Assembly (NCBI GenBank): GCA_947504035.1 | Contig: CANNGA010000001.1 | Span: forward strand, 1 to 64,000 | Direction: 5' to 3' | Length of the DNA stretch: 64,000 bases | Source: an uncultured Flavobacteriaceae bacterium | GTDB lineage: Bacteria > Bacteroidota > Bacteroidia > Flavobacteriales > Flavobacteriaceae | In this document: one piece after another, positions 18,290 through 27,357 of the stretch | Numbering within the stretch: the first letter of the stretch is position 1 | How the letters are laid out: the number at the start of each line of letters is the position of its first letter | Made by a program: the position numbers and the translations under genes | Notes under the pieces: model-generated | Told to the model about the DNA's origin: nothing | Database searches by the model: none | The model's input: the letters and a program-made list of their open reading frames with translations, nothing else

Positions 18290-18877
18290 ATGAAAATATA
18301 CACACGAAAAGGCGACACTGGTATGACTGGTGTTTTTGGAGGTAAACGCGAATCTAAAGATTCGGCACGTATAGAATGCAATGGTGCATTAGATGAAGCT
18401 AATTCTACGATAGGTTTATTGCGTTCTAAACTGGGCACTACGCATGAATGGCAGCCACAGCTTCATAAAATTCAAAAAGATTTAATGGATATGATGTCGC
18501 ATTTAGCGCGACCTTCAACGTCTAAGAAGGAGAACCCCAATCCAAGACCTACAGATGGAGCAGCGTTTTGCGAGGAATGGATGGATGATATGGAGTCTAA
18601 AATAAGTGCGCCTTCAGATTATTTTTTATTGCCTGGAGGTAATGAAATATCAGCATTATGCCATGTATGTCGTACACAAATTAGACGGGGAGAACGCCGA
18701 TTGATCACATTACTGCGTGAAGATCCAGACGCCGTAGAAGACTATGTAGTGGCCTATGTTAACAGATTGTCGGATTTGTTTTTCACCATGGCAAGAGCAG
18801 AAATGGATAAAGCCGGCGTAGCAGAAGAAAAATGGCAACTCTTCTTATACAAACGAAAAAAGAAAAAAACCACATAA
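18290..18877 (+). CDS. PduO-type cob(I)alamin adenosyltransferase
   Basis: Transfers the adenosyl group of ATP to corrinoid cobalt. The N-terminal YTRKGDTGMTGVFGG motif, the DEANSTIGLLRS segment and the C-terminal CRTQIRRGERR and YVNRLSDLFFTMAR motifs are those of the PduO/MMAB class, not of CobA/CobO. Length of 195 residues is normal. Lies 10 bp after cobW and overlaps or abuts cobI. Confidence 0.92.
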   Translation: MKIYTRKGDTGMTGVFGGKRESKDSARIECNGALDEANSTIGLLRSKLGTTHEWQPQLHKIQKDLMDMMSHLARPSTSKKENPNPRPTDGAAFCEEWMDDMESKISAPSDYFLLPGGNEISALCHVCRTQIRRGERRLITLLREDPDAVEDYVVAYVNRLSDLFFTMARAEMDKAGVAEEKWQLFLYKRKKKKTT

Positions 18878-18879
18878 TT

Positions 18880-19572
18880 TTGCATACGATTTACGGAATT
18901 GCTTTAGGGCCAGGAGACCCTGAACTGCTTACGCTTAAAGCGTTACGTTTATTAAAAAAAGCAGACGTTATTTTTTACCCAGGATCGATTACTAATGGCG
19001 TAAAAAAAAGTTTTGTGCATCCCATTTTACAGTATCATAATTTAGAAGATAAAGTACTGAGAGGTTTTTTTTTAGAAATGTCTCATGATAGAACACAAGC
19101 CTCAAATATCTATAAGGAAACGGCTAAAGCCATTGAAGACGCCTACCATTCGGGACAAAACGTAGCCGTAGTATGTGAAGGCGATATTAGCCTGTACGCG
19201 TCTTTCTCTTATATATTAGCAGCACTTAAAGAGCTGCAGTTGCCTGTTGTTTTAGTGCCAGGTATCAATTCGTTTTCTTTAGGAGCGGCGCAACATAAAG
19301 CACCTCTTTGTTTATTAGATGCTAAAGTCGCAATCATTCCAAGAGCAGAAACAATCACAGAAATCACCACATATTTTTTAAAGTTCGATACCGTAGTCCT
19401 TTTAAAAATACGATCTGGATGGGCTAATTTTCAGTCCGAATTATTAAAAAAAGACTGGAGTTATTATTATTGTGAGCGATTAGGTACCGCACAAGAATAC
19501 ATCACTACAGATTTAACGACACTTACTCATAGAGAAATACCCTATTTTTCTTTATTAATTATAAAAAAATGA
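18880..19572 (+). CDS. cobI: Precorrin-2 C20-methyltransferase
   Basis: SAM-dependent tetrapyrrole methylase that methylates C20 early in corrin synthesis. It begins IYGIALGPGDPELLTLKALRLLKKADVIFYPGS, the CobI/CbiL form of the family motif, with the second motif VVLVPGINSFSLGAA. I take the TTG at 18880, which gives MHTIYGIALGPGDP as in homologues; an ATG at 18832 would overlap the previous gene by 46 bp. Its stop overlaps the cobJ start. Confidence 0.9.
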   Translation: MHTIYGIALGPGDPELLTLKALRLLKKADVIFYPGSITNGVKKSFVHPILQYHNLEDKVLRGFFLEMSHDRTQASNIYKETAKAIEDAYHSGQNVAVVCEGDISLYASFSYILAALKELQLPVVLVPGINSFSLGAAQHKAPLCLLDAKVAIIPRAETITEITTYFLKFDTVVLLKIRSGWANFQSELLKKDWSYYYCERLGTAQEYITTDLTTLTHREIPYFSLLIIKK

Positions 19573-20924
19573 TCAAAGTTGTTGGGCTAGGCCCTGGACA
19601 TTCAGACTACATAATTCCAATGGCTACGCAGGCAATTTCAGAAGCGACCGTAATTATTGGCTATCATTACTATTTTCAATTTATAGCGCATCTTGTGCCA
19701 CCAGAAGCCTTGTGTATCGGGAAAGAACTTAGTGAAGAAGAAAAAAGGGCAGAAATCGCTATAACCCATGCTTTAGAAGGCGAAACGGTTGTTGTTATAG
19801 GATCTGGAGACGCAAGTATTTATGCTATGGCCTCTCTGGTATACCAAAAGGTCGCCGAACAAGGCTTAGATATTCCCGTAGAAACAGTGCCAGGTATTTC
19901 CGCTTTTATCACAGCAGGAAGTAAACTAGGTGCTATTTTAGGTCATGATTTTTGCTGCATATCCCTATCCGATTTAATGACGCCTTGGACAACGATAGAA
20001 AAGCGTATCCATGCCGCAGCAATGGGTGATTTTGTGACGGGGCTGTACAATCCTAAAAGTAAAAAACGCTATTGGCAGCTGCAGGCTTTAAAAACGATTT
20101 ATTTAGAATACCGAGATGCCAAAACCCCTGTTGCCATCTGCAAACAATTAGGGCGTAGCGCAGAAGCGATTACACTAACAACCCTAGGAGATTTAGAGGT
20201 TAATGATGTCGATATGTTTTGTGTGGTGTTGATTGGTAATAGTCAGACATTTGCATATCGCAACCATTTAATTACCCCAAGAGGCTATTTAAATAGAAAA
20301 CCAGAAACAGGCTTGGAAATTCAGCAGGCTAGTTTTGAAGCCATATTAAAGCAATTGCCACCGCATACATTGCAAAAAGATGCGTTATGGGCTGCCATAA
20401 GGTGTATACATACCTCTGGAGATTTTGAGTATATCAAGTATTTAGAAACGTCGCAGAACGCGATAGCAATTTGGCAGGATTACCTTAAAGCGGGAGGAAC
20501 TATAGTGACGGATGTTACAATGGTACAGGCAGGAATCACCAAAGCATTTGTGAAAACATATGAGAATGAAGTGGTGTGTTTATTAAACGATCCTGAAGCT
20601 TTAAAATTAGCAGAAACAGAAGGTTTAACCCGGACCCAAGCCGGTATAAAATTGGCCGCCAAAAAATACCCGAAAGCACTCTTTGTTATTGGTAATGCAC
20701 CTACAGCATTAATTGAAATTACAGATCAAATTCAGGAAGGGCTACTGTCGCCTACAGGTGTTATTGGAGCCCCCGTAGGATTTATTAATGTTATCGAGTC
20801 TAAAGCACGTTTAAAAATGATGACCGATACACCTTATGCTTTGATTACAGAAAAGCGCGGTGGAAGCAATTTTGCAGCAGCACTTGTCAATGCTGCTTTT
20901 ACATTAGATGACGCACAACTATAA
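19569..20924 (+). CDS. cobJ-cobH: CobJ-CobH fusion: precorrin-3B C17-methyltransferase / precorrin-8X methylmutase
   Basis: A fusion of two corrin enzymes. Residues 1 to about 238 are the C17 methyltransferase (KVVGLGPGHSDYIIP, ETVPGISAFITAGS, FVTGLYNPKSKKRYWQL). From about 245 to 451 is the methylmutase that moves the C11 methyl group to C12 (AAIRCIHTSGDFEY with the catalytic His, VTDVTMVQAGI, FVIGNAPTAL, VIGAPVGFINVIESK, GGSNFAAALVNA). Fusion puts two non-adjacent pathway steps in one chain. Four-base overlap with cobI. Confidence 0.94.
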   Translation: MIKVVGLGPGHSDYIIPMATQAISEATVIIGYHYYFQFIAHLVPPEALCIGKELSEEEKRAEIAITHALEGETVVVIGSGDASIYAMASLVYQKVAEQGLDIPVETVPGISAFITAGSKLGAILGHDFCCISLSDLMTPWTTIEKRIHAAAMGDFVTGLYNPKSKKRYWQLQALKTIYLEYRDAKTPVAICKQLGRSAEAITLTTLGDLEVNDVDMFCVVLIGNSQTFAYRNHLITPRGYLNRKPETGLEIQQASFEAILKQLPPHTLQKDALWAAIRCIHTSGDFEYIKYLETSQNAIAIWQDYLKAGGTIVTDVTMVQAGITKAFVKTYENEVVCLLNDPEALKLAETEGLTRTQAGIKLAAKKYPKALFVIGNAPTALIEITDQIQEGLLSPTGVIGAPVGFINVIESKARLKMMTDTPYALITEKRGGSNFAAALVNAAFTLDDAQL

Positions 20925-20929
20925 CACTT

Positions 20930-21592
20930 ATGGAAACGCCAAAGCAACGTCTATTTAATACCGAAGAACAACAGGTGCTTGAAAGTATTTTGAAGCACCG
21001 TAGAGATGTTCGGGGGAATCATTTTTTAGAGACCCCTTTATCAGACCAAGATATTGATACGATTTTAAACGCAGCATTGGCAGCACCTTCCGTAGGGTTT
21101 TCCCAACCTTGGGAGTTTGTACTGATTAAAGACCAAAAGACAAAACAAGCTGTAAAAGCTACGTTTTCTGAAGCAACAGAAGCGGCTGCTTTAATGTTCG
21201 ACGATGAGAAACAAAACGCCTATAAAGCACTTAAATTAGAAGGCATTGTAGAAGCGCCTTTAAATGTCGCTGTTTTTTATACACCTAAAGAAGGTCCTGT
21301 ATTAGGACAAACCAGTATGCCAAAAATGGGAGAGTATAGTGTGGTTTGCGCCATACAGAATATGTGGCTCATGGCCAGAGCCCTTAATATTGGTATGGGG
21401 TGGGTGAGTATTTTGGATCCTGAAAAAGTGAAAGCGGTGTTGAATGCACCTTCAGACCATCAATTAATTGGATATTTGTGTTTTGGGTATACAGACCTCT
21501 TTTACAACCAACCAGAGTTGGAACTTAGAAAATGGGAGCGTAAAAAATTTCAAAACGAAGTTGTTATTCAAGAAAACTACAATTCAAAGTAA
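20930..21592 (+). CDS. bluB: 5,6-dimethylbenzimidazole synthase
   Basis: Flavin-destroying enzyme that makes the lower ligand of cobalamin from FMNH2 and oxygen. The BluB form of the nitroreductase fold is seen in LKHRRDVRGNHF, AALAAPSVGFSQPWEFVLI and the NIGMGWVSILDPEKVKAVL region. 220 residues. Its presence indicates that the cell makes true cobalamin under aerobic conditions, although the genes that attach the ligand are not in the window. Confidence 0.93.
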   Translation: METPKQRLFNTEEQQVLESILKHRRDVRGNHFLETPLSDQDIDTILNAALAAPSVGFSQPWEFVLIKDQKTKQAVKATFSEATEAAALMFDDEKQNAYKALKLEGIVEAPLNVAVFYTPKEGPVLGQTSMPKMGEYSVVCAIQNMWLMARALNIGMGWVSILDPEKVKAVLNAPSDHQLIGYLCFGYTDLFYNQPELELRKWERKKFQNEVVIQENYNSK

Positions 21593-21619
21593 ACTTTATA
21601 GAATTATATTCGTGTTTTT

Positions 21620-22822
21620 ATGACGTTTCATATTATTGGCATAGCAAATAAAATACCTCGTTTTACTTTAGAACAGCAAGACTTAATTTCACGACATGTT
21701 GTATTTAGTGGCGGAACACGACATTATGAATTGGTGAAAGCACAACTTCCTGAAAATCATATATGGATCCCTATTGTCGCACCAATGGCAAACGTGTTTA
21801 AAGCCTATGAAACTCAGAACGCGCCTTTAGTTGTTTTTGCCTCTGGAAACCCTTTGTTTTATGGGTTTTCAAATACCCTACAGGCGAAATACCCTAAGGC
21901 CAAAATAACGACAACACCGTATTTTAGTGCCATCCAATTGCTTGCTAATGCAACACATACAAATAGCAATTTATTGCAAACTGTAAGTGTTCATGGGCGG
22001 ACTTGGAACCATTTTGATGCGGCACTAATACAACAAAAGCCACTGATAGGTGTCTTGACAGATGCCGAAAAAAATCCTGCAACTCTAGCGCAGCGCATGT
22101 TAGACTACGGGTATTCAAATTATAAAATGAGTGTAGGAGAAGATCTCGAGGGGGCCCATGAGGCCTATCACGAATTGACGTTATTAGAGGCTTCAAAAAA
22201 AGTGTTTTACCCTTTAAATTGCGTGCTTTTAAAAAAAACAGCACACCGCAAGTTCGACTTTGGTATAAAAGATACCGCTTTTTTAGGCTTGCCCAATCGG
22301 CCCAATATGATTACAAAAATGTCTGTGCGTTTAACAACATTGCACCTTTTGGAAGTGATGAATAGTGCTGTTTTTTGGGATATTGGCTTTTGCACAGGAT
22401 CTGTTAGTATTGAAGCAAAACTAAAGAACCCCAACCTTGAGATCATTGCTTTTGAAAAACGAGCAGAATGTGAAGCGTTATTGCTTGAGAATCAAAAACG
22501 TTTTGGTACTCCCGGGATAGATAGGGTTATGGGCGATGTTTTCGAACAAGACCTCAGTAAATTTCCAAAACCAGACGCCATTTTTATAGGCGGGCATGGC
22601 GGAAAGTTAAAAGCGTTATGCTCTAAATTTAGCGCCTTTTTAAAACCAGAAACGGTTATTGTTATCAATGCCGTTAAAGCAGATTCAATAGCGCTTTTTA
22701 AAGCAGGTTGCGCTGCAATTCAGTATGAAATTACAGAAGAAATGCGCATGACTTTAAATGCGCATAACCCTATTACGGTATTAAAAGCAAAAACTGTTCA
22801 AACAGATCGTAATTCAGGTTAA
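21620..22822 (+). CDS. cobL: Precorrin-6Y C5,15-methyltransferase (decarboxylating)
   Basis: CobL is a CbiE-CbiT fusion. The N-terminal half (MTFHIIGIANKIP, VVFASGNPLFYGF) is the CbiE-type methylase, in which the usual GxGxG of the N-terminus is relaxed. The C-terminal half from about residue 240 is a CbiT Rossmann methyltransferase (VFWDIGFCTGSVSIEA, GHGGKLKAL). It methylates C5 and C15 and removes the C12 acetate carboxyl. 400 residues is normal. Confidence 0.92.
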   Translation: MTFHIIGIANKIPRFTLEQQDLISRHVVFSGGTRHYELVKAQLPENHIWIPIVAPMANVFKAYETQNAPLVVFASGNPLFYGFSNTLQAKYPKAKITTTPYFSAIQLLANATHTNSNLLQTVSVHGRTWNHFDAALIQQKPLIGVLTDAEKNPATLAQRMLDYGYSNYKMSVGEDLEGAHEAYHELTLLEASKKVFYPLNCVLLKKTAHRKFDFGIKDTAFLGLPNRPNMITKMSVRLTTLHLLEVMNSAVFWDIGFCTGSVSIEAKLKNPNLEIIAFEKRAECEALLLENQKRFGTPGIDRVMGDVFEQDLSKFPKPDAIFIGGHGGKLKALCSKFSAFLKPETVIVINAVKADSIALFKAGCAAIQYEITEEMRMTLNAHNPITVLKAKTVQTDRNSG

Positions 22823-22871
22823 CTTCTGGTATATTTGTGATGTCTTTTTTTATAAATTTTGTCAAGTACAC

Positions 22872-24725
22872 ATGTCCGAACATACCATAAAAGTTGCTAT
22901 ACTTTGCTTTACAGATCAAGGGGTAGCTATCGCTAAACTATTACAAAAAGAATTTTACCGTTCTAAAGTTTTTACAACAAGAGCGACGCCTCCTGCAAAA
23001 GATTTAAAACAGATTACATCTGTTGCTGAGGTGATGGCAACGGATTTCCAAAAGTATGATGCATGGGTTTTTGTGGGAGCATTAGGTGTTTGCGTACGGA
23101 GTATTGCACAGTACATTGAAGATAAAACTACAGATCCCGCTGTAATTAATGTAGACGATCAGGGTGAATTTGCGCAATCTGTACTTAGCGGTCATATTGG
23201 TAAAGCCAATCTCATGACTGCTCAAATAAGTAGGATATTAAATGCGCAAGCCGTTATTTCTACGTCTAGCGATTTGCAAGGGTTATGGGCATTAGATACA
23301 TTAGGGGAAACGTACCAGTGGAAGGTAAAAGGATCTAGACCTACTAATGAGATGATCGCTTTGTTTGTAAATCGAAAACGCACAGCACTTATCTTAAAAA
23401 CTAAGGATAAGGGAACTCAATATCTAGAAAAGACCTGTCCCGATTTTGTGACCGTGTTTTATAGTCTAGACGCTTGCGATTTTGAAGCGTTCGATCTTAT
23501 CATTTATGTGGGGTATGAATGTTTTGAAACCCAAACACCTGTTCTGTCGTATTACCCGTCTTGTATTGCGATAGGAAGTGGTTGTGCCAAAGCTATAGCA
23601 TCATCTTTACTTATTGAGGGGCTCGTCTCTGCATTAAAAAAAGAAAACATAGCTATGGAAAGTGTACATGCTATTGGCTCTGCAACACTTAAACAAGAAG
23701 AACAAGCTTATCTGGATTTTGCAGCACAGTACAATTTGCCTTTTGTAACCTTTTCTGGAGAAGAACTCAATACTATAACTGTAGCAAACCCATCAGACGT
23801 TGTTAAGAAAAAAGTGGGCGTCTACGGGGTTTCAGAAGCTGCCGCCGCTTTAATCGCAAAACAATCTACGTGGCTTGTAGAAAAAACAAAAGTGGAAACG
23901 TCGTCTGGAAAGAAATTCACTTACGCTTTTAGCCTTTTAAGTACTTATGAACGTAAACCAAGTATTGCTATAGTAGGCGCAGGCTCTGGTGATCCAGAAC
24001 TGTTAACTTTAAAAGGACAATATATATTAGAGCATGCAGATTGTATTTTGTATGCAGGAAGTTTAGTGCCAGAAGCTTTAACGCATATGGCAAAAGAAGG
24101 CGCTTTGGTACGCAATTCAGCCTCTATGACTTTAGAAGAACAAATTGCAATTATAGATCAGTACTATGCTGAAGGAAAATCTATCGTGCGTTTGCATTCT
24201 GGCGATCCCTCAATTTATGGTGCGATCCAAGAGCAAATGACTATCTTCGATGCCAAGGGTTACGATTATTACATTGTGCCCGGTATTTCGTCATTTCAAG
24301 CTGCTGCAGCACATCTAAAATCAGAATTCACCATTCCAGAAGTCGCACAAACCATCATTCTTACTCGAGGTGAAGGCAATACACCAATGCCAGAGCATGA
24401 GAAAATTGCAGATATGGCAAAGTTACGGGCTACGATGTGTATCTTTCTAAGCGTAGGCATTGCGAAAAAAATACAGGGTCAACTTTTAGAACATTATCCA
24501 GAAGACACACCCTTAGCCATATTGTATAGAGTAAGTTGGCCAGATGAACAGGTTTGGATAGGTCAACTTTCTGAATTAACAACACTAATTAAAACCAATA
24601 AGTTAACTAGAACCGTTATGATTATAGTAGGAGAAGCTATAGGCGCACGTAAAAATCGTTCTTGGTTGTATGACGATAATTGGCATCATATTTTTAGAAA
24701 AAAAGAAAAAGCAATCCAATCCTAA
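22872..24725 (+). CDS. cbiG-cobM: CbiG-CobM fusion: ring-contraction lactonase / precorrin-4 C11-methyltransferase
   Basis: Residues 1 to about 355 are CbiG (WVFVGALGVCVRSIAQYI, GHIGKANLMTAQI, YPSCIAIGSGCAK), which opens the C20 lactone in the anaerobic-type pathway. From about 360 to the end is CobM/CbiF (IAIVGAGSGDPELLTLKG, ILYAGSLVP, RLHSGDPSIYGAIQEQM, VGEAIGARKNRSWLYD). CbiG instead of CobG shows an oxygen-independent ring contraction. Its stop shares one base with the next start (TAATG). Confidence 0.93.
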   Translation: MSEHTIKVAILCFTDQGVAIAKLLQKEFYRSKVFTTRATPPAKDLKQITSVAEVMATDFQKYDAWVFVGALGVCVRSIAQYIEDKTTDPAVINVDDQGEFAQSVLSGHIGKANLMTAQISRILNAQAVISTSSDLQGLWALDTLGETYQWKVKGSRPTNEMIALFVNRKRTALILKTKDKGTQYLEKTCPDFVTVFYSLDACDFEAFDLIIYVGYECFETQTPVLSYYPSCIAIGSGCAKAIASSLLIEGLVSALKKENIAMESVHAIGSATLKQEEQAYLDFAAQYNLPFVTFSGEELNTITVANPSDVVKKKVGVYGVSEAAAALIAKQSTWLVEKTKVETSSGKKFTYAFSLLSTYERKPSIAIVGAGSGDPELLTLKGQYILEHADCILYAGSLVPEALTHMAKEGALVRNSASMTLEEQIAIIDQYYAEGKSIVRLHSGDPSIYGAIQEQMTIFDAKGYDYYIVPGISSFQAAAAHLKSEFTIPEVAQTIILTRGEGNTPMPEHEKIADMAKLRATMCIFLSVGIAKKIQGQLLEHYPEDTPLAILYRVSWPDEQVWIGQLSELTTLIKTNKLTRTVMIIVGEAIGARKNRSWLYDDNWHHIFRKKEKAIQS

Positions 24726-25456
24726 TGGTACTTGTCTTTGGTGGAACGACAGAGGGAAAACGTGTTGCAGAAACATTAGATGCGTTAGGCATTCAGTATT
24801 ACTATTCTACAAAAACCAAAGTTGCATACACGGGTAAAGGAATACCGATATTTGGAGCAATGACCCTTGAAGTGTTAGAGATATTTTGTAAAACACATAG
24901 CATTACGCATATCATTAATGCATCGCATCCATTTGCATCGCAATTGCATCAAACCATTGCGGCACTACCTTTAGAGCTGCCTTTAATACGTTTTCAAAGA
25001 GTTTTTGCTCCAAGAAGAGGACATCAATTAGTGACTTATGTGGAGAGCTTTAAAGCTGCTATAGCGCATTTTAATGCCAATAACTACCGGTCGTTGCTGG
25101 CATTATCGGGTGTGCAGACGATTGTAAAGCTAAAACCGTATTGGGACACCCATCCTACTTGGTTTCGTATTTTAGATCGAGATACTTCTAGGGATATAGC
25201 GGCAAAAGCAGGTTTTTCTAGTTCGCAATTAGTGTTTGGATATCCACAACTTAAGGCAGATGAAATGGTATTATTTACCAAAATAGAACCAGAAGTTGTT
25301 TTTACCAAAGAGAGTGGAAGTCATGGCAAACTGGATGAAAAAATAGAAGCGGCATTGGCCTTAGAGCTTCCAATTACAATTTTAAAGCGACCAGAAATTT
25401 CTAATCGGTATCTTTGTATAGATGCTCTAGAGGAGTTGGTTCAAATTATAAATTAA
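24725..25456 (+). CDS. cobK: Precorrin-6A reductase
   Basis: NAD(P)H-dependent reductase of the macrocycle. N-terminus VLVFGGTTEGKRVAETL and the internal ASHPFASQLHQTI, VFTKESGSHGKLDEKIEAAL segments match CobK/CbiJ. 243 residues. One-base overlap with cbiG-cobM. Confidence 0.92.
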   Translation: MVLVFGGTTEGKRVAETLDALGIQYYYSTKTKVAYTGKGIPIFGAMTLEVLEIFCKTHSITHIINASHPFASQLHQTIAALPLELPLIRFQRVFAPRRGHQLVTYVESFKAAIAHFNANNYRSLLALSGVQTIVKLKPYWDTHPTWFRILDRDTSRDIAAKAGFSSSQLVFGYPQLKADEMVLFTKIEPEVVFTKESGSHGKLDEKIEAALALELPITILKRPEISNRYLCIDALEELVQIIN

Positions 25457-25460
25457 TGTT

Positions 25461-26558
25461 TTGAGTGGATTACAAAACATACCAAATAAACCCTTACGAA
25501 GCGGTTATACGACGGGCGCTTGTGCTACAGCGTGTACAAAAGCAGCTTTATTAAGTTTAGTAACACAGCAAAGCCTTACAACGGTAAAGGTGCACTTGCC
25601 TGTGGGGACGTTGGCTGTATTTCAGGTAGATACAATAAGGCTTACAAAAACAGAAGCGGTGTATGCAACTGTAAAAGATGCAGGAGACGACCCAGATGTT
25701 ACCCATGGCGCAACGATTAGTGTTGCAGTGGCTTTAAATACTACGGGTAATGTGCTTTTTAAAAGAGGAGAAGGTGTTGGTTTGGTAACACTTCCAGGAT
25801 TAGAAATTCCTGTAGGCGAACCTGCTATTAATCCCGTGCCCCGACGCATGATGACTGTAGTTTGTGAAAAAATACTATCCGATTACCAGCTTGAAACCAA
25901 AGGTGTAACGATTACCGTAGCTGTAAAAGATGGCGCTGCATTGGCTAAAAGAACACTTAATAGCCGCTTGGGTATTTTGCATGGCATTTCAATTTTAGGC
26001 ACCACAGGTATTGTAACGCCTTTTTCTGCGGCGTCTTACATTGCCAGTATTCAACAAGGCATAGATGTTGCCATTGCCAATGGAAAAACAGCGTTGTTGC
26101 TTAATTCAGGTGCGCGTAGTGAGAAGATGCTAAAAGCATTAGTTCCAGAAATAGACCCCATATCTTGTGTGCATTATGGCAATTGGATACAAGAAACGTT
26201 CGAGAAAATTAACGCTACACCTCAAGTAACTAAAGTCGTTATGGGGATTATGTTAGGTAAAGCCGCAAAATTAGCCCAAGGCCATACAAACACACATAGT
26301 GGGAAAACCACATGGGATAAAAATTTCATATATGAGTTGGCTTTAGAAGCAGGCTATTCTAAACCCGTAGCAAGCCAAGTTTTAGCACTTAACATGGCAG
26401 GACGTCTTAAAGAAATCTTTACCTTTGCCGAACAGGAAAAATTTTATCAAAAACTAATAGAACGCTGCCATTACCATTGTCAAAATATAGCGCCAAATGT
26501 GGCGTTGCAAGTGTATTTAATTGCTAATGATGGTGCCCATATAACACACGCTTTATGA
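25461..26558 (+). CDS. cbiD: Cobalt-precorrin-5B C1-methyltransferase
   Basis: Methylates C1 in the anaerobic-type route. The signature LRSGYTTGACATACTKAAL is at the N-terminus, with DAGDDPDVTHGA, VPRRMM and the GRLGILHGISILGTTGIV block following. The reading frame opens with TTG 25461, five bases after the cobK stop; an ATG at 25456 is out of frame. 365 residues. Four-base overlap with the transporter gene. Confidence 0.93.
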   Translation: MSGLQNIPNKPLRSGYTTGACATACTKAALLSLVTQQSLTTVKVHLPVGTLAVFQVDTIRLTKTEAVYATVKDAGDDPDVTHGATISVAVALNTTGNVLFKRGEGVGLVTLPGLEIPVGEPAINPVPRRMMTVVCEKILSDYQLETKGVTITVAVKDGAALAKRTLNSRLGILHGISILGTTGIVTPFSAASYIASIQQGIDVAIANGKTALLLNSGARSEKMLKALVPEIDPISCVHYGNWIQETFEKINATPQVTKVVMGIMLGKAAKLAQGHTNTHSGKTTWDKNFIYELALEAGYSKPVASQVLALNMAGRLKEIFTFAEQEKFYQKLIERCHYHCQNIAPNVALQVYLIANDGAHITHAL

Positions 26559-27262
26559 ATATAATGAATCTTGCTCGCCCTTTAATTGCTGGGGTATTGC
26601 ATTCTTTTGAGCCAGATCATATGTCTGCGGTTTCAGTACTTGCGGCAGAAAACGCCATTCAAAAGAAAAAAGTATCCTTAAAAACGATATTTACAGCGTC
26701 GCAATGGGCCTTAGGACACTCGGTAACATTATTGATGTTTGGAGGTATAGCACTCCTGTTTAGAACGGTATTACTCCATGTTGTAGAGCGTATTTCGTTT
26801 TGGGCAGAATTTTCTATTGGGCCTATAATGATTTGGTTAGGTGTTATGGCAATCCGCAGAAATCACAAAATCAATGCGATGATGGCAGCGCATAAAAAAA
26901 TTGAAGCCCATGAACATTTGGCAAGCAATCCTATTCACTTGCATGGGAAACGCGGAGAAGAAATTGCCATGAACCCTATTAATAGGTCTTTCTGGATTGG
27001 TATGCTACACGGGTTAGCAGGTACAGGAGGGGCACTTACTTCTGCTTTAATTATTAGTGCCGATACGATTTCTGATGCCTTATTGATTTTGAGTGTAGAA
27101 TCGATAGGGATCATTCTTTCAATGGCAATTTATAGCTATGTTTTAATCTTTACCATGAGTCGTTTTATAGAGCGTAACCTCTCTATTTTTAAATGGATGA
27201 ATGGGGTTATTGGGGTTATTTCGATTGTGATAGGTTTGATTGTGTTAAAGAGTGTACTCTAA
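26555..27262 (+). CDS. NiCoT/NicO-like cobalt transporter candidate
   Basis: Polytopic membrane protein with about six hydrophobic segments. The first one carries H-S-F-E-P-D-H, which fits the HX4DH metal-selectivity motif of nickel/cobalt permeases, and later segments repeat GH (WALGHSVTLLMFGG) and GMLHGLAGTGGA. Translational coupling to cbiD by a four-base overlap supports cobalt uptake for this pathway. The exact transporter family is not certain. Confidence 0.78.
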   Translation: MNIMNLARPLIAGVLHSFEPDHMSAVSVLAAENAIQKKKVSLKTIFTASQWALGHSVTLLMFGGIALLFRTVLLHVVERISFWAEFSIGPIMIWLGVMAIRRNHKINAMMAAHKKIEAHEHLASNPIHLHGKRGEEIAMNPINRSFWIGMLHGLAGTGGALTSALIISADTISDALLILSVESIGIILSMAIYSYVLIFTMSRFIERNLSIFKWMNGVIGVISIVIGLIVLKSVL

Positions 27263-27357
27263 ATATCTTGAGTTATAGTATGGCGTATTAGAAACCGCGA
27301 TGCATAGCATTACTACTTCATAAATCCGTATTTTTACAATCCTTATAACGATTAAAG